Shown piece by piece: positions 7,485 through 15,312 of a stretch of DNA of 18,988 nt. How positions within the stretch are numbered: the first letter of the stretch is position 1; the number at the start of each line of letters is the position of its first letter. The position numbers and the translations under genes were made by a program. The DNA comes from CAZYWA01 sp964650975 [NCBI: uncultured bacterium]. Its GTDB lineage: Bacteria; JADJOY01. Below the pieces are notes generated by a model. That model saw nothing but the letters and a program-made list of their open reading frames with translations, made no database searches and was not told where the DNA came from. The DNA is taken from contig CAZYWA010000097.1 in assembly GCA_964650975.1 (NCBI GenBank), positions 1 to 18,988 on the forward strand, in the 5' to 3' direction.

Positions 7485-7514
7485 GGAGGGATGAGGTCCC
7501 TCGCAGCCGCAGCG
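7485..7514 (+). repeat. REP-like palindrome family 1, single degenerate unit
   Basis: The unit GGAGGGATGAGG-TCCCTCGCAGCC-GCAGCG sits in the 230-bp region between the divergent lipoprotein and VIT/VWA genes. Its left stem arm has changed (GGATGAG) without matching changes on the right, so the 7-bp hairpin is broken in this copy. The rest of that intergenic region holds no other clear feature apart from the two ribosome-binding sites at its edges. Confidence 0.75.
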
Positions 7515-7627
7515 AATGAACGCGTGAACCTTTCGCACCCGCCCGGCGCTCTCCTTCGCGAACGGGGTCCGAACCGGCCGCGGCGATCGCCGCCGACTCT
7601 CGGCTCCCGTCATTCCCGGAGGTCCCC

Positions 7628-9979
7628 ATGGTTCGCGCGATCGGTCGCGCGTGGCTGGCTGGCTGCGCGCTCGTTTTTGCCCTGCTTTCCGCCCCGTCCG
7701 CCCGGGCCGACGGCTTCATCGTGGTGCCACGACCCGCGGCGATGACGCTGCCTCCCGGGCACCCGCCGTGGGCTCCGCTCGAGGTCCAGTCGCACCGGGT
7801 GCGGATCGCGGTCCGCGACCAGGTGGCGGTCACCGAGGTCGACGAGGTGTTCCACAACCCCAACGCGCTGCGCGTCGAGGGCGAGTACCTGTTCCCGATC
7901 CCGAAGAACGCCACCATCGATCGGTTCTCGATGGAGATCGACGGCAAGCAGCAGACCGCCGAGCTGGTCGACGCCGCGCAGGCCCGCACCCTCTACGAGG
8001 ACATCGTGCGCCGGATGCGCGACCCGGCGCTCCTCGAATACGGCGAGCGCGGCCTCTTCCGGGTGCGCGCGTTCCCGATCGAGCCGAATGGCTCGAAGCA
8101 CGTGACCATCCGCTACTCGCAGGTGTTGCGCCGCGACGGCCCCGTGGTGGAGCTCGATTACCCGCTCGATACCGAGAGGTTCAGTAGCGCTCCCATCGAC
8201 ACCGTGACCGTCGAGGTGCACATCGAGAGCAAAGAAGCGCTCAAGAGTGTCTGGTCGCCGAGCCACGCGGTGGAAGTCACGCGCAAGGGCGATCACGAAG
8301 CGCTCGCGGGGTTCGAGCTGACGCACGCGAGACCCGATTCCGATTTTCAGCTCTTCTACACGGTCGACGAGAAGCAGCCGGTGGGCCTCGGTGTGCTCAC
8401 CCACCGGGTGGAAGGCGAGGACGACGGCTACTTCCTGCTGCTCGCGTCGGCCGGCGCCGAGGACGACGCCGCGAAGCGGCAGCCCGAAGACGTGGTGTTC
8501 GCGGTCGACACCTCGGGATCGATGGCCGGTCCCAAGATCGAGCAGCTGAAGCGGGCGCTGCGCTATTGCATCCAGGGTCTCGGCGAGCGCGACCGCTTCG
8601 AGATCGTGCGTTTCAGCACCGAAGCCGAACCGCTCTTCGGCTCGCTGGTCGATGCGTCGCCCGCCAACCGCACCAAGGCGCTCTCGTTCGTCGACGGGTT
8701 CCATGCCGCGGGCGGCACCGCCATCCAGGAGGCGCTCGACAGGTCGCTGCACGCGGGCGACTCGGTGCGCGACGCCACGCGCGACGCCGGCCGACCGTAC
8801 CTCGTGGCGTTCCTCACGGACGGCCAGCCGACGGTCGGCGAGACCGATCCGCAAAAGCTCGCCGACCTGGGCCGCGCCGCGGTCGGAAAGACCGGCGCCA
8901 GGGTGTTCACGTTCGGCGTCGGCACCGACGTCGACACGCGGCTCCTCGATCAGCTCGCCGAGGCGTCGCGTGGGGCTTCGCAGTACGTGGGCGATCGCGA
9001 CGACATCGAGCGCGCGGTGTCGAGTTTCTACGCCCGCGTCGCGCAGCCGGTGATGACCGGGCTCACGCTTCGCACCGAAGGCGACATCCGGCTTCTCCAG
9101 AGCTACCCGCAAGCACTGCCCGACCTCTTCCACGGCGACCAGCTGGTGGTGGTGGGCCGGTACCGCGGCGCCGGGGAGGGCCGCGTGATCGTGAGCGGCA
9201 CGGTGGGCGGAGAGTCGCGGGAGCTTGCGTCCCGGGTGGTGTTTCCGGCGAAAGGCCCTGGCCCCGCGGATGCCGAGAGCGGCAACCCGTTCGTGCCGCG
9301 CCTCTGGGCCACCCGCCGCGTGGGCTACCTGCTCGACGAGATCCGCCAGCACGGCGAGAACGCCGAGCTGCGCGACGAGATCGTGCAGCTCGCGCGCCGC
9401 CACGGCATCGTCACGCCCTACACGTCGTACCTGATCCTGGAGGACGAGCGCCGCAAGGACGTGCCCCAGCCGCTCGCGAGCGCCGCCCCTCGCAACGAAG
9501 CGGCGTCGAGCCGGTTGCACGAGGCGTTCGACGTGCTGGCCCGCGAGCGGTCGGGAGCAGAGGCCGTGGCTGGCGCGCAGGTGGTGGGGAGCCTGAAAGG
9601 CGCGCCCGACCTCGACGCCAGCACGCGTTACTCGGCGGGCTACGCCTCGGACTACGCCGTGCACGACCGAAAGGCGCTGGCGGGATCGGCGGGCGGGGGC
9701 GCGCCAGCCGAGCCGCCGCCGTCCGCGCTGGACGCCTCGCAAGCGCAGCGCCACGCCGCCGGCAAGACCTTCTATCGAAACGGCGATCGCTGGATCGACG
9801 GCGAGGTGGCCGAGCACCCGCACGCGAAGCCGACGCGCGTCGAGCTCGGCTCGCCCGAGTATTTCGAGCTGATCCGGAAAAACAAGAACGCCGGCGCGTG
9901 GCTCGCACAGGGCCAGCGCTTGGTGGTGGTGATCGACGGAAACGTTTACGAAATCATCGACTCGAAAGGAGAAAATTGA
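7628..9979 (+). CDS. VIT and VWA domain protein, exported
   Basis: The 783-residue product has a signal peptide (cleavage likely after PSARA, residues 22-27). A vault protein inter-alpha-trypsin (VIT) domain covers about 35-170, including EVDEVFHNPNALRVEGEYLFPIP and RVRAFPIEPNGSKHVTIRYSQ. A von Willebrand A domain covers about 287-475 with a complete metal-ion-dependent adhesion site: DTSGS (D294, S296, S298), T364 in AGGT and D398 in FLTDGQ. The segment around 556-605 (LWATRRVGYLLDEI ... IVTPYTSYLILED) is the usual C-terminal part of VIT/VWA proteins. A Gly/Ala/Pro linker (685-705) leads to a small final domain ending VVVIDGNVYEI. The family mediates protein-protein contacts through a bound divalent ion; the ligand here is unknown. 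The ATG has a GGAGG 5 nt upstream. The next gene starts 2 bases after the stop. Confidence 0.94.
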   Translation: MVRAIGRAWLAGCALVFALLSAPSARADGFIVVPRPAAMTLPPGHPPWAPLEVQSHRVRIAVRDQVAVTEVDEVFHNPNALRVEGEYLFPIPKNATIDRFSMEIDGKQQTAELVDAAQARTLYEDIVRRMRDPALLEYGERGLFRVRAFPIEPNGSKHVTIRYSQVLRRDGPVVELDYPLDTERFSSAPIDTVTVEVHIESKEALKSVWSPSHAVEVTRKGDHEALAGFELTHARPDSDFQLFYTVDEKQPVGLGVLTHRVEGEDDGYFLLLASAGAEDDAAKRQPEDVVFAVDTSGSMAGPKIEQLKRALRYCIQGLGERDRFEIVRFSTEAEPLFGSLVDASPANRTKALSFVDGFHAAGGTAIQEALDRSLHAGDSVRDATRDAGRPYLVAFLTDGQPTVGETDPQKLADLGRAAVGKTGARVFTFGVGTDVDTRLLDQLAEASRGASQYVGDRDDIERAVSSFYARVAQPVMTGLTLRTEGDIRLLQSYPQALPDLFHGDQLVVVGRYRGAGEGRVIVSGTVGGESRELASRVVFPAKGPGPADAESGNPFVPRLWATRRVGYLLDEIRQHGENAELRDEIVQLARRHGIVTPYTSYLILEDERRKDVPQPLASAAPRNEAASSRLHEAFDVLARERSGAEAVAGAQVVGSLKGAPDLDASTRYSAGYASDYAVHDRKALAGSAGGGAPAEPPPSALDASQAQRHAAGKTFYRNGDRWIDGEVAEHPHAKPTRVELGSPEYFELIRKNKNAGAWLAQGQRLVVVIDGNVYEIIDSKGEN

Positions 9980-9981
9980 TC

Positions 9982-11154
9982 ATGAAAACCCATCGCCCGA
10001 AATCCGTGCGGGCTGCCCTGACGCTCGCCGCTCTGCTCGCATTCACCGCCGTCGAGGCCCGGGCCGCCGAGCCGCCGAAGCCTGAGCCAGCCAAGCCGAA
10101 GCCGCGCATCGAGGTCGCCTTCGTGCTCGACACCACCGGCTCGATGGGTGGGCTCATCGAGGGAGCCAAGACCAAGATCTGGTCGATCGCCAATGACATG
10201 ATCCGCGCCAAGCCGACGCCCGAGATCAAGATCGGGCTGGTGGCGTACCGCGATCGCGGCGACGCGTACGTGACCCAGGTGGTCGATCTCTCGTCCGACA
10301 TCGACGCGGTGTACGGCCGCCTGCGCGAGCTTCACGCCGACGGCGGCGGCGACACACCCGAGTCGGTGAACCAGGCGCTGGCGGATGCCGTGAACAAGCT
10401 CTCGTGGAGCCAGGACCGCAACGTGCTGAAGACCGTGTTCCTGGTCGGCGATGCACCGCCGCACATGGACTACCCGCAGGACGTCCTCTACCCGGTGACC
10501 CTCCAGGCCGCGGTGAAGAAAGACCTGCTCATCAACACCATCCAGTGCGGCAACGACCCGGATACCGCGCGGATCTGGCAGGAGATCGCGCGGCTCGGGG
10601 AAGGGAAGTACGTGGCGCTCGGCCAGACCGGCGACATGGTGGCGAGCACCACGCCGTTGGACGCGGAGATCGCGAAGGTCGCACGCGACCTCGGCTCGAC
10701 GGCGATCGGCTATGGCGATGCGGATCGCCGCGCCGCGTTGAGCCGCAAGGTGGAGGTCGCCGCGGAGGCACCCGCGCCGGTCGCCGCCGACAAGGCCGCG
10801 TTCGGGGCGCGCGGCGGAGCGGAGGGAGCCGTCGTCACCGGCGAAGGCGACCTGGTGGCCGACATCGCGGCCGGCAAGACCAGCCTCGACAAGGTGGCTC
10901 CGCAAAACTTGCCGGAGCCCGTGCGTGCGCTCGCGCCCGAAGAGCGCGCCGACTACGTCGCCAAGCAGCTCGAGAAGCGGAAGGAGCTCCAGTCGAAGAT
11001 GAACGAGCTGGTCACCAAGCGGGACGCCTACCTCGCCGACGAGCGCGAGCGCCTCGCCAAGACCGGCGCCAAGGACTCCTTCGACGAAAAGGTCACCGAG
11101 GCGATCCGTGCAGAAGCGAAGACGAAAGGCATCGAGTACTCGACGTCCAAGTGA
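9982..11154 (+). CDS. Exported VWA domain protein
   Basis: The 390-residue product has a signal peptide (residues 1-29, ending EARAA), a Lys/Pro spacer (31-42) and a von Willebrand A domain (about 43-235). The metal site is DTTGS (D50, T52, S54), with T125 in GGGDTPESV and D157 in LVGDAPPH. The GGDxPE and GDAPPH forms resemble VWA domains of the alpha-kinase-associated type rather than the integrin type. Residues about 250-290 are Ala-rich and probably disordered. The C-terminus (about 320-390) is highly charged and helical (EERADYVAKQLEKRKELQ ...), likely a coiled coil. The ATG follows the VIT/VWA stop by 2 bases, with an AGGAG 10 nt upstream that lies inside the previous gene, so the two are cotranscribed and probably work together. 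A strong hairpin follows at 11192-11226. Confidence 0.92.
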   Translation: MKTHRPKSVRAALTLAALLAFTAVEARAAEPPKPEPAKPKPRIEVAFVLDTTGSMGGLIEGAKTKIWSIANDMIRAKPTPEIKIGLVAYRDRGDAYVTQVVDLSSDIDAVYGRLRELHADGGGDTPESVNQALADAVNKLSWSQDRNVLKTVFLVGDAPPHMDYPQDVLYPVTLQAAVKKDLLINTIQCGNDPDTARIWQEIARLGEGKYVALGQTGDMVASTTPLDAEIAKVARDLGSTAIGYGDADRRAALSRKVEVAAEAPAPVAADKAAFGARGGAEGAVVTGEGDLVADIAAGKTSLDKVAPQNLPEPVRALAPEERADYVAKQLEKRKELQSKMNELVTKRDAYLADERERLAKTGAKDSFDEKVTEAIRAEAKTKGIEYSTSK

Positions 11155-11191
11155 CTCTCGCGCGCCCTGGTGCCTGCGCGTGCGCGCGGCC

Positions 11192-11226
11192 CGCTCGTCA
11201 GGCCCATCCTCGGCGCCTGACGAGCG
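11192..11226 (+). terminator. Hairpin after the VWA operon
   Basis: A perfect 11-bp inverted repeat (CGCTCGTCAGG at 11192-11202, CCTGACGAGCG at 11216-11226, 13-nt loop) begins 38 bases after the stop codon of the second VWA gene. There is no clear T-run, so termination efficiency is uncertain. A smaller GTCAC / GTGAC repeat follows near 11240. Confidence 0.6.
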
Positions 11227-11332
11227 TCTGAGCTTTGGGGTCACCCCCGTGACAGCCCGGACCCGATCACCTATTTTCGCGATGCGCTTCTCGTGTCCTC
11301 TGGGTTGATCTGGACCCGAAAAGCCGCCCGTC

Positions 11333-11809
11333 ATGACCGCCGCGAGGCCGCTCGAGGGCAGGAGAAGCGCCAAGGCTCCGGCCATCCGCATCGGTCTCGT
11401 CGTGGTCGTCGTCGGAGTCGTCGTGGCGAATGAAATGAGCAGCAGTCTCGAAGGAACGCAGTGGATTCTGAAGTCCGCGGTGGAGAACGGGAAGACCACC
11501 ACGACGTTTCTGGGATCGCCGCGGATCCACTTCGGGAGTTCCGAGGAGTTCGACGGCACCGATGGCTGCAACTCGATCTCGGGCCGATACCGGGCGACGA
11601 TTGGCGGGAAGTTCGTTCCACTCGGCTGGTCCTCTACGCTGATGCTCTGCAACGACGGCAAAGGGACGGATGAAATGTTCGTGCATTTGTTCCGAAGAAC
11701 GACCTCGTTCAAAAAGGTGGATGGGAAGCTCGACCTGTACTTGTCGGCGGAAAGTGGAGATCGACTGGAGTTCGAGTCGGCAGAACACCGATTCTCACCG
11801 AAGAGGTGA
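11333..11809 (+). CDS. META domain (HslJ-like) protein with N-terminal membrane anchor
   Basis: The 158-residue product has a hydrophobic segment at about 19-32 (IGLVVVVVGVVVA) preceded by basic residues, so it is probably a signal anchor facing the periplasm. A META domain follows (about 39-148): LEGTQWILKSA, IHFGSSEEFDGTDGCNSISGRY with the hallmark GCN, then STLMLCNDGKGTDEMFVHLF and a closing strand GDRLEFESA. Related proteins such as HslJ are implicated in heat-shock or antibiotic tolerance, but the function is not defined here. No clear ribosome-binding site precedes the ATG at 11333. A second in-frame ATG near residue 35 would remove the membrane segment. The gene and its 3' flank are less GC-rich than the rest of the window, which may indicate recent acquisition. 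Confidence 0.8.
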   Translation: MTAARPLEGRRSAKAPAIRIGLVVVVVGVVVANEMSSSLEGTQWILKSAVENGKTTTTFLGSPRIHFGSSEEFDGTDGCNSISGRYRATIGGKFVPLGWSSTLMLCNDGKGTDEMFVHLFRRTTSFKKVDGKLDLYLSAESGDRLEFESAEHRFSPKR

Positions 11810-11887
11810 GCGTCGTTGTGGCGCTGAGGTGTGTTTCCATTACATTCGCTCGCGCGAAATGTTCGTGGAGGCCACGGGGAGCAAACG

Positions 11888-12010
11888 ATGAGCGATCTCG
11901 ATCTCAGGGTTGGGCTCGCGGCCCGAGGCCCATATCGCGGTGCGTTTGCCGCTCTTCGCGTTTGCGGTCCACGGACTAGGAAGAGGCCGACCGGTCGGGA
12001 CGGGTCGTGA
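11888..12010 (+). CDS. Possible 40-residue leader ORF coupled to the aldehyde dehydrogenase
   Basis: An ATG with a convincing ribosome-binding site (GGGGAG, 6 nt upstream) opens a 40-codon frame beginning MSDLDLRVGLAARG and ending in a basic tail (RTRKRPTGRDGS). Its stop overlaps the dehydrogenase start as TGATG. The dehydrogenase has no good ribosome-binding site of its own, so the frame may serve for translational coupling. No family is recognised; the peptide itself may have no function. Confidence 0.4.
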   Translation: MSDLDLRVGLAARGPYRGAFAALRVCGPRTRKRPTGRDGS

Positions 12011-13464
12011 TGAACGAAGCGAAGCTCTTGATCGGCGGGGAGGATCTGGGCTCGACGAGCGGTTCCACGTTCGAGCGCAGGAGCCCGATCACCGGTGAAG
12101 TCGTGACACGTGCCGCGGCGGCGCGAGCCGAGGACGTGCGCGCCGCGATCGGAGCCGCGCACCAGGCGTTCCGCGCGTGGTCCGCCACGAGCCCGGTTGC
12201 CCGCCGCGAGCTGCTGCAGCGAGCCGCCGCCCGGTTGCGCGCCGCCAGCGCCGATTTCGCGCGGCTCTGCACCGAGGAGACGGGAGCCGTCGGCGGCTGG
12301 GGCCACTTCAATGCGGCGTTCGCGGCGTCGATCGCGGAGGAGGCCGCGGCGATGACCACGCGGATCACCGGTGAGACGATCCCGTCGGGCCACGCCGGCA
12401 CGCTCGCGATGGGTGTCCGCCAGCCGGCCGGTGTGTGCGTGGGCATGGCGCCCTGGAACGCGCCGGTGATCCTGGGCGTGCGCGCCATCGCGATGCCGCT
12501 CGCCTGCGGCAACACGGTGGTGCTCAAAGCCTCGGAGCTCTGTCCCGCGGTGCACCGCCGCATCGTCGATGCGTTCGCGGAGGCCGGGTTTCCGGCGGGC
12601 GTGGTGAATTTCGTCGCGCACGCTCCGGCCGACGCGCCGGCCGTGGTGGAGGCGCTGATCGCGAACGAAGCGGTGCGCCGGGTGAATTTCACCGGCTCGA
12701 CCCGGGTCGGGCGCATCGTGGGCGAGCTCTGCGGCAAGCACCTGAAGCCGTGCCTGCTCGAGCTGGGCGGCAAGGCGCCGCTGGTGGTGCTCGAGGACGC
12801 GGACCTCGATCAGGCCGTGGCCGCCGCGGCGTTCGGCGCGTTCATGCATCAAGGCCAGATCTGCATGTCCACCGAGCGCATCATCGTGGTGAGTGGCATC
12901 GCCGACGAGTTCGTGAAGCGCTTCGCCACCAAGGCCGCGACGCTCGCCGTGGGCGATCCCACCCAGGGCCAGTTTCCGATCGGCGCTTGTGTCGACGGGA
13001 AGACCGTGGAGCACGTGAAGGCGCTGATCGTGGACGCCACCGCGAAGGGCGCCACGGTGGTCGTGGGTGGCAAGGGCTCCGGTGGCGCCTTCTTCGAGCC
13101 CACCGTGGTCGATCGAGTCGAGAAGGGGATGCGCATTTACGGCGAGGAGTCGTTCGGGCCGATCGTCGGCGTGATCCGCGCGCGCGATGTCGATCACGCG
13201 GTCGAGCTCGCGAACGACTCGGAGTACGGCCTCTCGGCCGCGGTCTTCGGCCGGGACGTCGGCGCGGCACTCGGTGTCGCGCAGCGCATCGATTCGGGCA
13301 TCTGCCACGTCAACAGCGCCACGGTGCAGGACGAGGCGCAGATGCCGTTCGGCGGAACCAAGTCGAGCGGCATCGGCCGCTTCGGCGGCACCGCGGGCGT
13401 CGCGGAATTCACCGACCTGCGCTGGATCAGCATCGCAACCCAGCCTCGCCACTACCCGATCTAG
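12010..13464 (+). CDS. NAD(P)-dependent aldehyde dehydrogenase (aryl-aldehyde type)
   Basis: The 484-residue product is a full-length aldehyde dehydrogenase. The cofactor half contains APWNAPVILGVRAIAMPLACGNTVVLKASE (N150, K173) and FTGSTRVGR. The catalytic general base is E251 in LLELGGKAP and the nucleophile is C285 in QGQICMSTER. The late motifs EESFGPIVGV and MPFGGTKSSGIGRFGG are intact. Overall it most resembles salicylaldehyde, vanillin or benzaldehyde dehydrogenases, which oxidise aromatic aldehydes to acids; the true substrate is not shown by the sequence. No aromatic-degradation genes are adjacent. The ATG at 12010 is preceded in frame by a GTG at 12007, and the ATG overlaps the stop of a possible leader ORF (TGATG). 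The following small gene starts about 80 bases downstream. Confidence 0.95.
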   Translation: MNEAKLLIGGEDLGSTSGSTFERRSPITGEVVTRAAAARAEDVRAAIGAAHQAFRAWSATSPVARRELLQRAAARLRAASADFARLCTEETGAVGGWGHFNAAFAASIAEEAAAMTTRITGETIPSGHAGTLAMGVRQPAGVCVGMAPWNAPVILGVRAIAMPLACGNTVVLKASELCPAVHRRIVDAFAEAGFPAGVVNFVAHAPADAPAVVEALIANEAVRRVNFTGSTRVGRIVGELCGKHLKPCLLELGGKAPLVVLEDADLDQAVAAAAFGAFMHQGQICMSTERIIVVSGIADEFVKRFATKAATLAVGDPTQGQFPIGACVDGKTVEHVKALIVDATAKGATVVVGGKGSGGAFFEPTVVDRVEKGMRIYGEESFGPIVGVIRARDVDHAVELANDSEYGLSAAVFGRDVGAALGVAQRIDSGICHVNSATVQDEAQMPFGGTKSSGIGRFGGTAGVAEFTDLRWISIATQPRHYPI

Positions 13465-13547
13465 ACCGCGGTGCCGGTAGATCCGAACGCGCGGTTTGGC
13501 CGTAACCTCGGTGAAATCGAATCTACCCGCAGGTCACGGAGGTGCTC

Positions 13548-13853
13548 ATGGCGGTCCTGGCGATCTTCACCGGCAAGGGGATCACCCGGGAGATGTACGA
13601 GGCGCTGCGCAAAGAGGTGAAGTGGGAGTCCCATCACGCCGCGGGAGGCGTGATGCACGCGTGCGGCTTCGACGCGGCGGGCGACCTCCACGTCGCGGAC
13701 GTGTGGGAGTCGGAGGAGGCGATGGGCGCCTTCGTGAGCACCCGCTTGCTCCCCGCGATGAAGAAGCTCGGCGTGCCGCCTCCCGAGGTGACGACGTTCC
13801 CGGCGCACAACGTCAACATCTACCCCAACACCAGGAAGTATCTGCTCGCCTGA
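13548..13853 (+). CDS. Small dimeric alpha/beta-barrel-like protein
   Basis: The 101-residue product looks like a ferredoxin-like dimeric alpha/beta barrel: an initial strand VLAIFTGKG, a helix TREMYEALRKEV, the strand pair GGVMHACGFDAAGDLHVADVWES and a helix SEEAMGAFVSTRLLPAMKKLG, then a final strand region. The VADVWES...F pattern is common in antibiotic-biosynthesis-monooxygenase-like and related small proteins. No catalytic residues can be assigned. The ATG at 13548 has a GGAGG 5 nt upstream, so it is preferred over the in-frame GTG at 13542. A membrane-protein gene starts 20 bases after the stop, so the two probably share a transcript. Confidence 0.8.
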   Translation: MAVLAIFTGKGITREMYEALRKEVKWESHHAAGGVMHACGFDAAGDLHVADVWESEEAMGAFVSTRLLPAMKKLGVPPPEVTTFPAHNVNIYPNTRKYLLA

Positions 13854-13873
13854 GCAAGTCCTCGGGCTCTCGG

Positions 13874-14569
13874 ATGAAGCCGCGCACCAAGTTCCGGTTG
13901 CTGCGGCTCGGCGCGCTGTGGTTCGTCGTGGCCACGGGCGCGGCGATGCTCGCGTATCCGGGCGGAACGCGGCTCGATCCGTCGACCCGGGGGTATTCGT
14001 TCGGCCACAACTCGCTGAGCGATCTCGGCGCGACCGTGGCCGGGAACGGCGCATCGAACTGGCCGAGCGCCGTGCTGTTCGTGGCGGCGCTGGTGCCGGC
14101 GGGCGCTTCGCTGATCGCTTTCTTCGTGACGTTGTTCCCGCTGCATCGAGAACCGGGGTCGCGTGCGTGGCTCTCCGGGGCGGGGTGCGCCGCCGGGGTG
14201 GTGGCCGGGCTCGGCTACATCGGCGTTGCGGCCGCGCCGAGCAACCACTGGCATGGATTGCACGCGCTGGCCGCGAACGTGGCGTTTCGCGCGTTCCTGG
14301 TCTCGTCCGTGCTGATGGGGATCGCCACGGCCGGGAATCCGGCGTTCTCGCGACGCGCGGCGGCGGCCTGGTTCTCGTTCGCGGTGCTGCTGCTCGGGTT
14401 CGTGCTGCTGGGTTCGTTCGGGCCGTCTCGCGGCACCGCCACGGGCTTGTGGATCCACGCCGTGGCGCAGAAGGCGATCGTGCTCGCCACGCTGGGGATC
14501 GTGGCTTACCAGAGCTACGAGGCGCAGTCGGTGGCGGAGAGCGGAGCGAACGCGGAGCGTGGCGGCTGA
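13874..14569 (+). CDS. DUF998-like integral membrane protein
   Basis: The 231-residue product has about six predicted membrane helices (roughly 10-28, 64-86, 100-122, 128-153, 163-182 and 192-212). The loop after the first helix contains YSFGHNSLSDLGAT, which matches the conserved NxxSDLG-type motif of DUF998 proteins. Conserved-looking polar residues also occur in SNHWHGLHALAAN. The family lies in the cytoplasmic membrane and has no established biochemical role. The C-terminus is short, polar and Glu/Ala-rich. No clear ribosome-binding site precedes the ATG, so translation may depend on the gene 20 bases upstream. The gene converges on the RRM gene, with a perfect hairpin between them. Confidence 0.82.
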   Translation: MKPRTKFRLLRLGALWFVVATGAAMLAYPGGTRLDPSTRGYSFGHNSLSDLGATVAGNGASNWPSAVLFVAALVPAGASLIAFFVTLFPLHREPGSRAWLSGAGCAAGVVAGLGYIGVAAAPSNHWHGLHALAANVAFRAFLVSSVLMGIATAGNPAFSRRAAAAWFSFAVLLLGFVLLGSFGPSRGTATGLWIHAVAQKAIVLATLGIVAYQSYEAQSVAESGANAERGG

Positions 14570-14604
14570 CCCACCACGCTCCGAGAGGAAGCGAAGGAAG
14601 CGAG

Positions 14605-14627
14605 CGCGCGGCGTCATCCGCCGCGCG
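14605..14627. terminator. Bidirectional hairpin between convergent genes
   Basis: CGCGCGGCG (14605-14613), loop TCATC and CGCCGCGCG (14619-14627) form a perfect 9-bp stem. It lies in the 61-bp gap between the DUF998-like stop and the RRM-protein stop. There is no clear U-tract in the forward direction. On the minus strand only a short AT-rich patch (TCAATTGA) precedes the hairpin. Confidence 0.6.
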
Positions 14628-14630
14628 GGC

Positions 14631-15050
14631 TCAATTGAGGCTTCGGACCTTGCCGCGCAGGCCGCGCCGACTTCCCTTGCTCTTCGCGGGACGATCGCTG
14701 GGCGGCGGGCCGCCGTAGCCGCCGAAACCGCCGCCGCCACCACCCCCACCGGGTGAGTAGGGGCGGCCGCCGCCGCCACCACCGCCACCACCGGGCCGCG
14801 ACGGGCGCGCCTCGGCCGCGTTCACGTTGAGCTTGCGGCCGTTCATCTCGTGCTGGTTGAACTGGCGGATGGCTTCCGCGGCTTGCGCCTCGCTCGAGAA
14901 CTCCACGAACGCGAACCCGCGCGGCTTGCCGGTGACACGGTCGGTCGGCAGGAACGCGTCGACGACGGTTCCCGCGGCCGAAAAGAGCTGGGTCAGCTCC
15001 GCCTGCGTGGTACGGAAATCGAGATTGCCTACGAAGACCTTGGTGGAAAT
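14631..15050 (-). CDS. Glycine-rich RRM RNA-binding protein
   Basis: A single RNA recognition motif fills residues 3-80: RNP2 is VFVGNL (5-10) and RNP1 is RGFAFVEF (44-51), with intact aromatic positions. A Gly-rich tail with two runs of eight or nine glycines (around RPYSP and FGGYGG) and a basic end (KSKGSRRGLRGKVRS) follow. This matches bacterial cold-responsive Rbp proteins, which bind single-stranded RNA. Start: the nearest conventional start in frame is a GTG at 15104, which has no ribosome-binding site and adds 18 atypical residues. A near-ideal GAGGAG lies 6 nt before an ATT codon (15048-15050), and reading that codon as Met gives MSTKVFVGNL, the usual N-terminus of the family. I prefer the ATT start, with the GTG as the alternative. 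The stop codon is certain. Confidence 0.9.
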   Translation of the reverse strand: MSTKVFVGNLDFRTTQAELTQLFSAAGTVVDAFLPTDRVTGKPRGFAFVEFSSEAQAAEAIRQFNQHEMNGRKLNVNAAEARPSRPGGGGGGGGGRPYSPGGGGGGGGFGGYGGPPPSDRPAKSKGSRRGLRGKVRSLN

Positions 15051-15104
15051 GGTGCGCTCCTCTTTCGGGTTCGGATCTTGTTCTTGGTGGCGGGTCGGCG
15101 CCAC

Positions 15105-15312
15105 CTGCTGGCGTTCGAGTGTATCGCACGGATGGGCAGGCCCGCGCGAGTGCTGTGCGGGCGGCGAGCGGACCGCGACCGGGCGGCCGCGATGGGCGGG
15201 GCGAGCGGAGGAAGAGCTGCCGCATCACGATCCGGACGCTCCTTCTTCGCTCGCGGGTGTCCCGCGCGAGATTTGGGGCATTGGGCAGGAATCATGGTAG
15301 ATTTCGGCTAGG
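15105..15312. other. Divergent intergenic region
   Basis: The 208 bases between the RRM gene (counting its possible GTG start at 15104) and the operator cluster hold no gene I can support. The part near the RRM gene is GC-rich; from about 15270 the composition becomes AT-richer toward the operators. Open frames here have no homologous features or ribosome-binding sites. Confidence 0.4.

Noticed and set aside
7610-9823. Long minus-strand frame opposite the VIT/VWA gene
   Set aside because: The plus strand encodes clear VIT and VWA domains with a signal peptide and ribosome-binding site; the minus frame is a composition shadow.
9946-13452. Minus-strand open frame of more than 1,100 codons opposite the VWA, META and aldehyde dehydrogenase genes
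   Set aside because: It is antisense to several well-recognised genes, its translation is rich in His, Arg and Ala typical of GC-rich shadow frames, and no domain is visible.
14705-14800. GC-rich triplet tract (CCGCCG/CCACCA) as a tandem DNA repeat or CRISPR-like array
   Set aside because: It is the coding sequence of the poly-glycine tail of the RRM protein; there are no spacers, and no CRISPR array is seen anywhere in the window.
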